Shown: piece by piece, positions 36,690-48,605 of the stretch
How the letters are laid out: each line of letters starts with the position of its first letter
Position numbering within the stretch: the first letter of the stretch is position 1
Source: Mya arenaria
Lineage: Eukaryota > Mollusca > Bivalvia > Myida > Myidae
Assembly (NCBI RefSeq): GCF_026914265.1
Contig: NC_069124.1
Span: forward strand, 33,087,249-33,151,248
Length of the DNA stretch: 64,000 bases
Reading direction: 5' to 3'
The notes under the pieces: model-generated
Told to the model about the DNA's origin: nothing
The model's database searches: none
Seen by the model: the letters and a program-made list of their open reading frames with translations, nothing else
Program-made: the position numbers and the translations under genes

Positions 36690-38170
36690 AGAATAAAAAG
36701 TATTTAATTTCATTTATGGTGTATAAGACAAATCGTATTAATGAGGGTCATTTTAAATAAAATATGATATTACGCGAATTCTTTAAGGCAAAAACTAGGC
36801 GCTAAGAATTTTGTCAATTACACATCATTTCCTGTCTGTAACTTGAACATTTATTCTTTTATGAAATAACCCATGTCCTTCCTACAGCAATGTTACATTG
36901 CAAGTGCAAATTTAAAGCGTACGTACTGGTTGAATGGTACTCATGACTCATTTTAAACCACTAGACGAGCTATTAAAATATGTTAGAGATTCAACCTATA
37001 AATTGGGCAAATAAGACGTTGTTCATTAAACGGCAAATAATTTAAAAAATACTGTCATCCCATTGGTTCAAAAATGGTTTCAAGCATTATGGGTAAAAGT
37101 CATACCAAATCGCAGCCGATGTCAATATGACTTCCCGGCCCCAATATCAAAAAAAAATTAATGTCAAATCTCAGTCACAACTCATTTTACCACAATATAG
37201 GCATTGAACCATTCCAACTCTTGTACGATTTCACTTTTTTAATAGGGTTTTTTTTCTGAATGAATGTGATGATACTTTTTTCAATATTCCATAGAAAAAT
37301 AATTCGAGAGCAAAACATGTTCTTGACTAATTGCCTAAAAATAGATTGTTACTCAATAACTTTTTTTCTGCATTATATATTATAATGAGTTGAGACTAAA
37401 AGAAATTGTTACTTTAAATTGTTTTTGACATTTCTGCCCGATCTTATTATTTGAATCACAAGTCAATAAGCATACATTATTATCCGACGAAAAAATATTT
37501 CAATTTTTCCAGTCAAGAATAGTTTAAAAGCTGAGCATGCATTTGAACAATAATTGCCTAAAATATATATGCGCTTTTAGTCTAATTGGAATTCATAACG
37601 CATTTCAATTTAGCTCATAAATTTACAAATTACATAATTTTGGAATGATGGATGCCCAGATAGCAACATATCAGCGTACGAAATAAAAATATAACAAATG
37701 GCCATTCAATGACACACTGATCAAAACCGAAAAAACTTTTAACGACATAAGTTAACGTACGTCAGCAAAACCGCATTTAAGTAATTAAAAGCTCGTTTTT
37801 AACAACACGGTGACAGTTACAGGACATCGTGAATCTTTACGAGCTACCTTATAAACAATGCATATCACTAAATACAATTTGTTTATCTGTTAATAAATGC
37901 TGTTGTTTTTAGCTATTTTTATTGACCTCGTTCCTGCGTTTTGACCTATCGCAATTGAGAGATTGTAGCGAATTTATTGTCTTTTTATTAAAGACATGTC
38001 TGCCCAATTGGTTAGACCTCTCCAATATTTCATTTTGGATGTAAGGGCGGAAAGCTGATGGCTGAATAAAATTTGTACCAGATATTTATACATGATTTAT
38101 ATCATATGTCGTGAATGTATTATATCTGCATATGTGCAGAAGTGTTTTTTTCGGGAGGGGATGGGGTCAT
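36690..38170. other. Intergenic, no gene recognised
   Basis: AT-rich, with no recognisable exon or element. Confidence 0.5.
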
Positions 38171-38174
38171 TTTT

Positions 38175-38445
38175 TCCGTTGCATTTATTTGCAGATTTTT
38201 ATATTTAAGTTCAAAAACTGATGTTTTATGCATTTTTCTTAAACCGTTAGTAACGATTTCAGCCATAAAACATTAATTTTGGAACGGAAAAATGAAAAAA
38301 ATGCGATCTGATCTTTTGTCAGCAGTCTATTATCACTTTATCACTAGTTCGCAAATATTTAGGCAAAAAATTTGCTCATTCCAAGACAAAAAAAAATAAA
38401 AAAAAGTTGTAAAACGGTAAATCTGTGAGAGTGCAGCTTTAAGAG
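38175..38445. mobile_element. Foldback MITE family A, copy with damaged left end
   Basis: The right arm carries GCGATCTGATCTTTTGTCAG, TCCAAGACAAAAAAA and TCTGTGAGAGTGCAGCTTTA; part of the left arm (TTTGCAGATTTTTATATTT) is present. The two arms fold around AACCGTTAGTAACG. Same family as 46668-46982, 53657-53870 and 62443-62692. Confidence 0.75.
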
Positions 38446-40440
38446 TAATTTAATCAATTGAATAAACTTTTGCCATATAAAATGCGTTTGCAAGTGTTTC
38501 ATTCAAATCCAAGAGTTTCGCACTTTTGCCGCCAAATACCGTGGACACAGAGAGGAAGAAATCAGCAACCACAAATACTTAAGGGCGCTTTTTTTTGTAA
38601 TAAACTAGTTTTGCTTTTATATCTGTTTTCCGATCTGTGTATTTGTTGTAACAGTTTTAAATACAATGAAAACCAGTTTTATTGTTTGTTTTACTGGTTT
38701 TTGAAACTATCGAATCCCCCCCCCCCATACACACACACGGAGGCGCGGTTTCGTCGGTCGTTCCAGTCGAAAATTAACTCACTTTGAAAAACATGGTGGA
38801 CACAGTGATCCAACACATATGTTGAAACATGTGATTGACCTGACAACTGCAGGGCTGAAACCATTTGGGCCATGGGTGCTTGGGGCGCTTTTGGGGTCAA
38901 AAGCACACAGCCTTAGAAGAAAAACTGGATTTTAGAACCTCTTTGGAGGGTTTTTCTGACTTTAAATTTAAAGCAAACTGGAATATCAATACTAACAACC
39001 AAAAGTACTCTAGTTACTTTTTTATTCAGGTAAAAATTATTAGTTTTTTTATATATATATTTTTATTTTTTTTTTTTTTTTGGGGGGGGGGATCCCTAGT
39101 GCATCCGCGAATCCGCGGACAAATCACATCCCTAAAAATTTTATGATTTAGATAAAACAGGCAAACGACCATAGTATTGGTATTATTGTTTTGAAGGTTA
39201 CATGCAGAAGCTACATCATGTTGTTGAAGCTGTACTCCAAGCAATTGATATTTTGAAAACAACTTTCGAAACAGGTTTCAAAACCGCCGAAACCAAAACT
39301 GAAATTAGTTTGTTATTAACAAAAACCGCTTAAGTAGGACTATAGAAGACTTCCTTAAATGTTCATGAAACACGATAAAAATTTCCAATGCCAAATAGAC
39401 GGATCAAGCAAATAGAAAATTCAAAAAATAAACCAAAAATAAGATTAAACACCTCGAGCATATTAGAATTAAGTTGTGTTTTTTTAAAGTTATAAAACTG
39501 AAAATGAAACACTGACATTTAAACTCGTCATGTTCGAGTGAAAGTTGGGAGTAGTAGCAAACAAGGGGGAAGTTCACAAAGATATACAACATGTGTTCTA
39601 TTTCACCAAACATTCTGTAAAATCTTCTTCCTTTAAAAAAAATAGTTTTATAGGTGTGAGTGATGAGTTTGGCCTGTTTGGCCCCTTTTAATCAGTGTGA
39701 CATTCTCGTACACCAGAGCGATGATGCTATGTGTACCATTTTCGAACCCTGATCAATGAGAATGGAATTTGGAAGAGAAACGAATGTTGCAGCATATCTT
39801 ACCTCGGAACTTATTTAAACCACATTTGGCAAAGAAACGCTAAATGGAGGCAAAATATGAAAGCTGTTGAAAGATTCGGCCAGTCCGAAAAATAATAAAA
39901 CAGTCCTGTTTTTCATGCAAAATGACAAAAAAGCGCCACTTTATTACAATAATTATTCTTTATTGTTTCTTGAAAGAAAAAAATGTATTATTCTTCTTTC
40001 CATAATTAAACGTTTATATTACGTTTTAACACATGTCTAAAACACCAAAATGTTGTTGTTGTTTTTGGTGGAAAATCTGTACTAATTATCATTGTTTTTT
40101 ATTCGTGTACAAAGGAGTTGATAGAGAAAGAATATTACTCATCTTTCCAATATTTGAGATTTATTTTCTTTTTTAAAATATGTTTCAAACACGAAACTGT
40201 TTAGGTTTGTTTTTTTGAGAATTAGCGGGATCAAAAAATAATCTTAGGTAAGCTTACAGTTTACCGATATTTATATGCATGTCTTACTGGTTAAAGTGAA
40301 CATATTGTTAATAGGAAAAAGTAATTATTTCCGACCCATTTCGCTATCAAGTGTGTTTATAATAAGAAACCTTATAAGAATACAACCTACATTCTAAGCC
40401 AATGATATTGCAGATATGCATTAAGTAATAAAACAAATAC
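38446..40440. other. Intergenic with homopolymer runs
   Basis: C run at 38717-38727 followed by ACACACAC, and a T run joined to a G run at 39064-39090 before GATCCCTAGTGCATCCGCG, possibly an old element end. No gene seen. Confidence 0.5.
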
Positions 40441-40592
40441 AGGGCTCTTTAAACGGCATAGACTGCCCTTTGTTTCATTTAAAATGGTGTTGTAAATAAA
40501 AAGTTATCTTTGATTTAAGTCTTCATTTTAAGCAATTTTTTGCCTTCCGACGTAGTATGTATGACGTCATTTATCACGTGGCATACACACAC
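40441..40592. mobile_element. Family E repeat, single arm
   Basis: GGGCTCTTTAAACGGCATAG, AAAGTTATCTTTGATTTAAG, TTGCCTTCCGACGTAG and CACGTGGCATACACAC match both arms of the inverted pair at 51895-52374. Confidence 0.8.
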
Positions 40593-40619
40593 TGATACCT
40601 AAAAGGACTAATAAATGTT

Positions 40620-42120
40620 GATAACAAAGGTACTTATGAAGGATACTGAGTTTAGTTTTAAAGAAAGGTGCAGAACACATGGTATATCTCTACCTTATGA
40701 GACTATAGTAGATCACAGTAAATCTTTTAGCATTCACCAATCATTTAATATTCTTGCGTTTTCAGCTATTAAATACATGGTTACAATCTTGTTATCGGTA
40801 TTTAATATTTTCCATAAATGCATTATTTGAAAGTATGGTTAAAGATTTCTCACTCAAAATTTATCTTTGTTATACATGTAAATGTATTGATTTTGAATAA
40901 GAGTGTCACTTTAATGGCACTATTACATGGTTTGTGAAATGCACTTTTACCCAATCTCCTTATTACGAAAGTATGACAAATCATAAGGAGCATTAACACT
41001 TAGATAGATGGTTGAAACTCTTCAACAAATGTTCATATATTCTTAAATATTTTCGTTGAAGTCCATCACTTTGAAAAACGTTAGTAAATGCGATTCAGAA
41101 AAGTCTGTAGCGTGATTGGTTGTTCGACATTATCACTTAATAATTACTTATAACATAAGTGTGTTCAGCTGCATTACCGAGAAAACTCATTTTTGGTGTC
41201 AAAATATGAGCTAGTCCCTTAAAAACGGCTAAATTTCAATATGATTTAAATGCAGCTTGATACAATTTCGCGTGTGTTCCAATCCATTCAGAAACGGTCA
41301 TATATTATTCATTTATGCAGTGCACATTAATGATTGTATTTCCATGAAATGAATCAGTATGTATAAACTAAATATATACGCTTGAGGTCGGTTTGTTAAA
41401 CTTTGATGTTTAAAAAATACTTATTTATGTATTCGTCCTTAGCGCGCTCTGAGTTCATTGTCTACGTGGTATTGTTGTTTGATTAAAGATACTTCAACAG
41501 TGCAAACGTCGTTTGAATGACCAAAAAAATGTTTAAAAGTATCATTTTTATTAAGTTTTTAGGTTCGATATTTAGCAAGCATAGCACATAAGTCCGTTGC
41601 AACATGCGCAACCGTAATTAGGAGTAAATTTTACCGAACGATTTTATCAGATCTCCAATAAAAAAAACATTTTCATGCTTCCGGATATGTCTTTATGCAA
41701 AATGAAATTGGTTTGTCAAATTAGACAATATTATTTTGAGGCTTTGTGGCGCTTGCAGCTATTCTAGGAAATATATTTGAATAAGTTACCAGGAAATGAA
41801 TGTAATCAACTATTTTGCATTATTTTCTTCACTATCTTTCTTATTTGACAAGATACCATCAAGAATCCTCATGACATTGTTTATTTGGGGAGTCTTTTGC
41901 CTTTTTCACCCAAAAATATGGATATTGTCGAGAGACTTTTAAAAAGGAGAAAATGCTTTTTTGTAAAAAAAGCTGATGCAATATTCTTATGTAAAAATTG
42001 ATCAACTCCTTATTAACCCAAAACCTGTCACATATGATGTGTGTTTTACTCCCTAAAAGTCTTTGTTCCACAAAACTAAATAAAAAAATAACTTTTAAAA
42101 CGACCAAAACCGTTAGTGTT
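40620..42120. other. Intergenic, no gene recognised
   Basis: No recognisable exon or element. Confidence 0.5.
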
Positions 42121-44720
42121 GCTTCAACGCATGATGCTACTAAAAAGATAGAGTGGTTTAAATGCATGGTGCTGTTGCAAAGTTGATGAATCGATGCCTT
42201 CAGCTTAAATGATTTCATTTCGGGCGTCTAACGGAATTCATTAAAGATGAGTCTGGCTTTAACGCATAGTGCCACTGAAACTGGGAGTTCGGCTTTACTG
42301 CATGGTGCCACTGAAACTGGGAGTTTGGCTTAAATGCATGGTGCCACTGAAACTGGGAGTTTGGCTTCAATGCATGGTGCTACTGAAACTGGGAGTTTGG
42401 CTTCAATGCATGGTGCTACTCAAACTGGGAGTGTGGCTTAAATGCATGGTGTTACTGAAACTGGGAGTTTGGCTTCAATGCATGGTGCTACTCAAACTGG
42501 GAGTGTGGCTTAAATGCATGGTGCTACTGAAACTGGGAGTGTGGCTTTAATACATGGTGCAGATTAAACCAGAGTGTGGCTTAAATGCATGGTGCTACTA
42601 AAACTGGGAGTTTGGCTTTAATGCATGGTGCTTCTAAAACTGGGTGTGTGGCTTTAATGCATGGTGCGTCTAAAACTGGGAGTTTGGCTTTAATGCATGG
42701 TGATACTGAAACTGGGAGTTTGGCTTCAATGCATGGTGCTACTCAAACTGGGAGTGTGGCTTAAATGCATGGTGATACTGAAACTGGGATTTTGGCTTCA
42801 ATGCATGGTGCTACTCAGACTGGGAGTGTGGCTTAAATGCATGGTGTTACTGAAACTGGGAGTTTGGCTTCAATGCATGGTGCTACTCAAACTGGGAGTC
42901 AGGCTTAAATGCATGGTGCTACTGAAACTGGGAGTATGGCTTTAATACATGGTGCAGATTAAACCAGAGTGTGGCTTAAATACATGGTGCTACTGAAACT
43001 GGGAGTTTGGCTTTAATGCATGGTGCTTCTAAAACTGGGAGTGTGGCTTTAATGCATGGTGCTTCTAAAACTGGGAGTGTGGCTTAAATGCATGGTGCTT
43101 CTAAAACTTGGAGTGTGACTTAATGCATGATGCTACTGAAACTGGGAGTGTGGCTTGAATGCATGGTGCTACTCAAACTGGGAGTGTGGCATTAATGCAT
43201 GGTGCTTCTAATACTGGGAGTGTGGCTTTTATGCATTGTTCTACTCAAACTGGGAGTGTGGCTTTAATGTATGGTGCTACTCAAACTGGGAGTGTGTCAT
43301 TAATGCATGGTGCTTCTAATACTGAGAGTGTGGCTTTTATGCATTAAACTACTCAAACTGGGAGTGTGGCTTTAATGCATGTTGCTGCTGAAATTAGGAA
43401 TGTGGCTATAATGCATTGTGCTACTCAAACTGAGAGTGTGGCTTTACGCATTGTGCTACTCAAACTGGGAGTGTGGCTTTAATGCATGGTGCTACTGAAA
43501 TTGGGAGTGTGGCCTTAATGCATGATGTTGATGAAACCGAGATTCTTGTTTGAATGCAGAGTGCTGCTGAAACTGAGGGCGGGGCTATAATGCATGGTGC
43601 TGCTGAATCCGAGAGTGTGGCTATATTGCATGGTGCTGCTGAAACTGAGAGCGTGGCTTTAATGCATGGTGCTGTTGAAACTGAGTGTGTGGCTATAATG
43701 CATGGTGCTGTTGAAACTGAGTGTGTGGCTTTAATGCGTGTTGCTGCTGAAACTGACAGTGTGGCTATAATGCGTGGTGCTGCTAACTGAGACGTGGCTA
43801 TAATGCATGGTGCTGCTGAAACCGAGAGCGTGGCTTTAATGCATGGTGCTGCTGAAACCGAGAGTGTGGCTATAATGCGTGGTGCTGCTGAAACTGACAG
43901 TGTGGCTATAATGCGTGGTGATGCTGAAACTTAGAGTGTGGCTATAATGCATGGTGCTGCTGAAACCGAGAGCGCGGCTTTAATGCATGGTCCTGCTGAA
44001 ACCGAGAGCGTGGCTATAATGCATGGTGCTGCTGAAACCGAGAGTGTGGCTATAATGCATGGTGCTGCTGAAACTGGGAGCGTGGCTTTAATGCATGGTG
44101 CTGCTGAAACCGAGAGTGTGGCTATAATGCATGGTGCTGCTGAATCTGAGAGCGTAACTTTAATGCATTGTGCTGCTAAAACTGACTGTATGGCTTTAAT
44201 GCATGGTGCTGCTGAAACCGAGAGTGTGGCTATAATGCATGGTGCTGCTGAAACTGAGAGCGTGGCTTTAATGCATGGTGCTGCTGAAACTGAGAGCGTG
44301 GCTTTAATGCATGGTCCTGCTGAAACTGACTGTATGGCTTTAATGCATGGTGCTGCTGAAACCGAGTGTGTGGCTTTAATGCATGGTCCTGCTGAAAATG
44401 ACAGTGTGGCTTTAATGCATTGTGCTGCTGAAACTGAGAGCGGAGCTGTAATGCATGGTGCTGCTGAAACTGAGAGTGTGGCTTTCATGCATGGTGCTGC
44501 TGAAACTCGGAGCGTGGCTTTAATGCATGGTCCTGCTGAAACTGAAAGTGTGGCTATAATGCGTGGTGCTGCTGAAACCGAGAGTGTAGCTTGATGCATG
44601 GTGCTGCTGAAACTGACAGTGTGGCTATAATGCGTGGTGCTGTTGAAACCGAGAGTGTGGCTTGATGCATGGTGCTGCTGAAACTGGGAGCGTGGCTTTT
44701 ATGCATGGTACTGCTGTGAC
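42121..44720. repeat. 36-bp minisatellite, about 70 units in two blocks
   Basis: The unit contains TTAATGCATGGTGCTGCTGA and AACTGAGAGTGTGGCT. In 42240-43540 units mostly read GGTGCTACTGAAACTGGGAG and often lose one base, breaking frame. From 43540 units read GCTGCTGAAACCGAGAG and stay in step, leaving 218 codons open on the plus strand (MHGAAETESVAI repeated) and 222 on the minus. Both strands are open at once and no flanking exon signals were seen, so I call it a minisatellite rather than a gene. Confidence 0.93.
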
Positions 44721-45045
44721 AATTGATGATTGCCTTTAAATAAATTTGTATTATGATTTGATTTGGGGCATCTTATGTGTATGAATCCGTTGACATGTAA
44801 CAAAATTAATTCAAAACACTTAAATGTTAGAGTATTCATACTGTGTGTATATCATTTGCATTTTCTGATCGACGGTTTTTAACTTGGACGCTGACGTTTT
44901 AAATTTCTGTTGACTCTAGGACCCTTAAGTGGCATTCATGTCGTAAATGACACAACTTACATCATATGAAACAAACAAATCGGCCGTTTATGTCATACCT
45001 ACATCACATATAAGTAAAGTTGATGTGTTCTCTTTCCTTGAAGCG

Positions 45046-45480
45046 TTCGGTGGTCGTAACACTATTAGCGTGAAGACGGTGTCACCAATTAATAAGCTTC
45101 AGGGATAATCAAACACGTCATAACATGAAAAACGCACGCAATTTGTTGTCCGTTGCTAATTTCCTTGCATCCATAGATCATTTTGCCTGCCCTCAGCATT
45201 TTTGTCACAAGACGGCAAATAAGCTTGAGGAATATATTACTGTAACTATTTTTGAAGGAAACATATCTGTACAAATCATTCGCTTTACGCTTTATTGAAC
45301 ACGATTGGACAGCATATTCCCGAAATGGGTGGACTTGCCATTCACAAAACGATATGTAATTCCAATACTTCGTTTGCAACCAACAGGCATGGAGGATTCG
45401 AATGATTTGGAATGCGCATCGTATGCTGTCTTAAGCGGAACTTGCTGTCGTAGCAATGTAAATCAGACTCAGTCACACCA
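45046..45480. repeat. Direct duplication, copy 1
   Basis: GCGTTCGGTGGTCGTAACAC, GTGAAGACGGTGTCACCAAT and CAAACACGTCATAACATGAA match copy 2 at 46058-46430 about 1.01 kb away, same orientation. Similarity runs through GAATGATTTGGAATG and CTGTCGTAGCAATGTAAAT. Copy 1 has an 89-codon open frame from 45305 that is not conserved in copy 2. Function unknown. Confidence 0.85.
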
Positions 45481-46057
45481 ATCCGTTCTAAATCAAAGCG
45501 CTGAAAGCGTTGAAAGGCTGTACGATCGACAACCGTCATTTTACCTCATTGGCGATTCTTCTCGCAGGCAATAAAATCGAATCAAGAAAAGAATAATATA
45601 TGGCATTGCTTAAGCCTCGCAATACTAGTGAAAAGTTAAGTAAATGAAACCCGATATTGGCTAAGGACGTTATAACTATCCGTAGTAGGTCAGGGTCTTT
45701 TAACTAACACGGTTTCATTTTCGGCGTAATTATTTATAATCATCTGTGCCCCACGATTCCTCACAATATGTATTTAAGTTTTTTTAGCTTGCTAACGTTG
45801 CAATATTATGAAAGTATTTAGATAAAGTGGACTTTTAATATGCACTATTTTAAACCGCATAACATCATACGTCACATTTCGTAACCCCGGAGAATTAATT
45901 TTGTCATGTCAAAAAGTAGATCTAACGATACCTCATTTTGAAGCCTTCAAATCGAATTGAAATATTAGCTTTACTTATTTGGAATTACTGGGAAACTATG
46001 AGTAAATAAATGTTGTTTTTGTTCATTTTTTTGTGTTTTCTCTTTCTCTTTTTTTTG

Positions 46058-46430
46058 CATTCGGTGGTCGTAACACTATTAGCGTGAAGACGGTGTCACC
46101 AATTAATAAGCTTTAAGGATAATCAAACACGTCATAACATGAAAAACGCATGCAGTTAATTGTCCATTGCTAACTTCCTTGCATCCATGGATAATATTGA
46201 CTGCCTTGAGCATTTTTGTTACAGGAAAGTAAATAAATCTGAGGAATATATTACTGTAATTATTCCAGAAGGAAACATATGTGTACAAATCATTTGCATT
46301 TAACTTGATGAAATATATTGTGCCAACAGTCATAAATTACTTTAATGATTTGGAATGGACATCAAATAACGTCTTTTATGGTATGTTTAACGGATTTAGC
46401 TGTCGTATAGCAATGTAAATTAGTAAAACC
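46058..46430. repeat. Direct duplication, copy 2
   Basis: Counterpart of 45046-45480 with scattered substitutions and small deletions. The open frame of copy 1 is interrupted here, which argues against a coding role. Confidence 0.85.
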
Positions 46431-46456
46431 GCTTACGAGGTTTGTTTGGCTAAATA

Positions 46457-46520
46457 AACAAGCGCACACGCACACGCACAAGCGCGCACCCACGCACCCA
46501 CACACACACACACACACACC
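46457..46520. repeat. CA-rich microsatellite
   Basis: GCGCACACGCACACGC-type sequence grading into a pure (CA)n run. Confidence 0.9.
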
Positions 46521-46667
46521 TTCTATCAAATGATGCTTTACAAATCTGGGCAAATTGATATAAGTTTCATTTATACATTGACAAGTGTGACCTTGAATGT
46601 TGAGAAAAGAACATGATTTGTATGCGCGGGATATTTTCCATGGTGGTGTACATATTTGTGAAGTTTA

Positions 46668-46982
46668 AAGCTACGCTCTCAAAGATTGAGTTTTGATATT
46701 TTGTTTAGTTCTCAGAATCAGCTGATTTTTGGTATTTACGCCTTCAATTAAATCATAAAAGATAACTTATACATTATTAATAGAACAAATCTCAATTGTT
46801 TTGAGAACTGCAGAAAGTTTCAGTTTTCTTGAAGCGTTAGTAACGCTATAAGACATAAAACAATTTTCGAACGTAAATATGAACAAATGCGATCGGATCT
46901 TTTTACTCAAACGTTGGCTTATACCAAGACAAAAAATAAAAACGGTGGTAAAAAGATCTATCAGTGAGAGTGAAGCTTTAAA
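46668..46982. mobile_element. Foldback MITE family A, full-length diverged copy
   Basis: Left end AAAGCTACGCTCTCAAAGAT, right end TCAGTGAGAGTGAAGCTTTA in inverted orientation, with GCGATCGGATCTTTT and CCAAGACAAAAAATAAAAA inside. Confidence 0.8.
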
Positions 46983-46989
46983 TGTATTC

Positions 46990-47755
46990 AAATAATTAAA
47001 ACATAGTTATTGCTGAAACAACACACGGACGGACGGGCAGTGCGATTACTATATGCCTTCCTTTGGGGGAAAAATTGTTTGTCATTTTGTTCAAGTTTGT
47101 TCTTGAACATGCAAAAGTGACATCAATCTAATTTTAATAACATAATAAATATCAAGAGAGTTTAACTTTGGAATATGGAACACAGAGTTATGGTTATGAC
47201 AATTGGTAAAAATATAAATTGCCATCAACTAATTTCAGTTTTTCGCCCTCTTCCATGAATAGTTCAATTTGTTTTTTAAGTCTGTTTTTGGAGAAAAAAC
47301 AACAACAGCCAATCTTTCAATATTCATTGACTTCTTTCTCAGATTTTAATTACGCAGTTTCATAATATCAGGGGAGGTGATTAGGTAAGAATGGATCTCA
47401 GAATTATGATCCCTGTTCAATATTCAATGTTACAATGCATCTATTGACGCTTCAAGTTTCATTCACTTCCATCAAAAATTGTTTGAGCTCTTATAGAAAT
47501 ATTTACTAAAACGGTATTGGGTAAACAGAGGCATGTTTTTAACGTACACGAGTCAAACACATGTTGCCAATTATTTATTTTCATTCTCTTTTATTACTTT
47601 GCTCTAATCAAGGGAAGCAATTTGGTAACAATTGGTCACATAATTATGGTGATTTTACTTCAATGAGTATCATTGTTGTTTTAACAGAAAAAATCGGATA
47701 CAACGAAAATTACGTTTAGAAATACAATAACTATATGCGGACTGAGCATGCATTT
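46990..47755. other. Intergenic, no gene recognised
   Basis: No recognisable exon or element. GGACGGACGGGC at about 47027 resembles the tail of tandem-core elements. Confidence 0.45.
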
Positions 47756-47756
47756 T

Positions 47757-48605
47757 GCTGGCAAATAGCTAAACTTGCTACAATTACGCATGTGGCTCAA
47801 CTTGCTACAATTACGCGTGTGGCTCAACTTGCTACAATTACGCGTGTAGCTCAACTTGCTACAATTACGCGTGTAGCTCAACTTGCTACAATTACGCGTG
47901 TGGCTCAACTTGCTACAATTACGCGTGTGGCTCAACTTGCTACAATTACGCGTGTGGCTCAACTTGCTGCAATTACGCGTGTAGCTCAACTTGCTACAAT
48001 TACGCGTGTAGCTCAACTTGCTGCAATTACGCGTGTAGCTCAACTTGCTACAATTACGCGTGTGGCTCAACTTGCTGCAATTACGCGTGTGGCTCAACTT
48101 GCTGCAATTACGCGTGTGGCTCAACTTGCTGCAATGACGCGTGTAGCTCAACTTGCTACAATTACGCGTGTGGCTCAACTTGCTACAATTACGCGTGTGG
48201 CTCAACTTGCTACAATTACGCGTGTGGCTCAACTTGCTACAATTACGCGTGTGGCTCAACTTGCTACAATTACGCGTGTGGCTCAACTTGCTGCAATTAC
48301 GCGTGTAGCTCAACTTGCTGCAATTACGCGTGTGGCTCAACTTGCTACAATTACGCGTGTAGCTCAACTTGCTGCAATTACGCGTGTAGCTCAACTTGCT
48401 GCAATTACGCGTGTAGCTCAACTTGCTGCAATTACGCGTGTAGCTCAACTTGCTACAATTACGCGTGTGGCTCAACTTGCTGCAATTACGCGTGTAGCTC
48501 AACTTGCTACAATTACGCATGTGGCTCAACTCGCTACGATTACGCATAAAGCACAACTTGCTAGGATTACGCTGAGCTTGCTACGATTACGCATGTAGCT
48601 CAACG
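47757..48605. repeat. 27-bp minisatellite, about 31 near-identical units
   Basis: The unit contains TACAATTACGCGTGTGGCTC and AACTTGC, with only two common variants (GTGGCT/GTAGCT and CTACAA/CTGCAA). The length is a multiple of three, so 287 codons (VAQLATITR repeated) are open on the plus strand and 291 on the minus (SKLSYTRNC repeated). Each unit carries one ACGCGT. The edges show older variants (ACGCATG). The very low divergence indicates recent expansion or homogenisation. Confidence 0.95.

Noticed and set aside
43931..44599. 222- and 218-codon frames on opposite strands
   Set aside because: 36-bp array; left neighbours of the same array are frame-broken and no exon signals were found. 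Kept as a finding to test, not as a gene.
45305..45574. 89-codon plus-strand frame in the direct duplication
   Set aside because: The second copy at 46.3 kb does not keep the frame, so there is no sign of coding constraint.
47681..48598. Overlapping 291- and 287-codon frames on opposite strands
   Set aside because: Both are products of the 27-bp array. Simultaneous openness on both strands and near-identical units point to periodic DNA rather than a selected protein.
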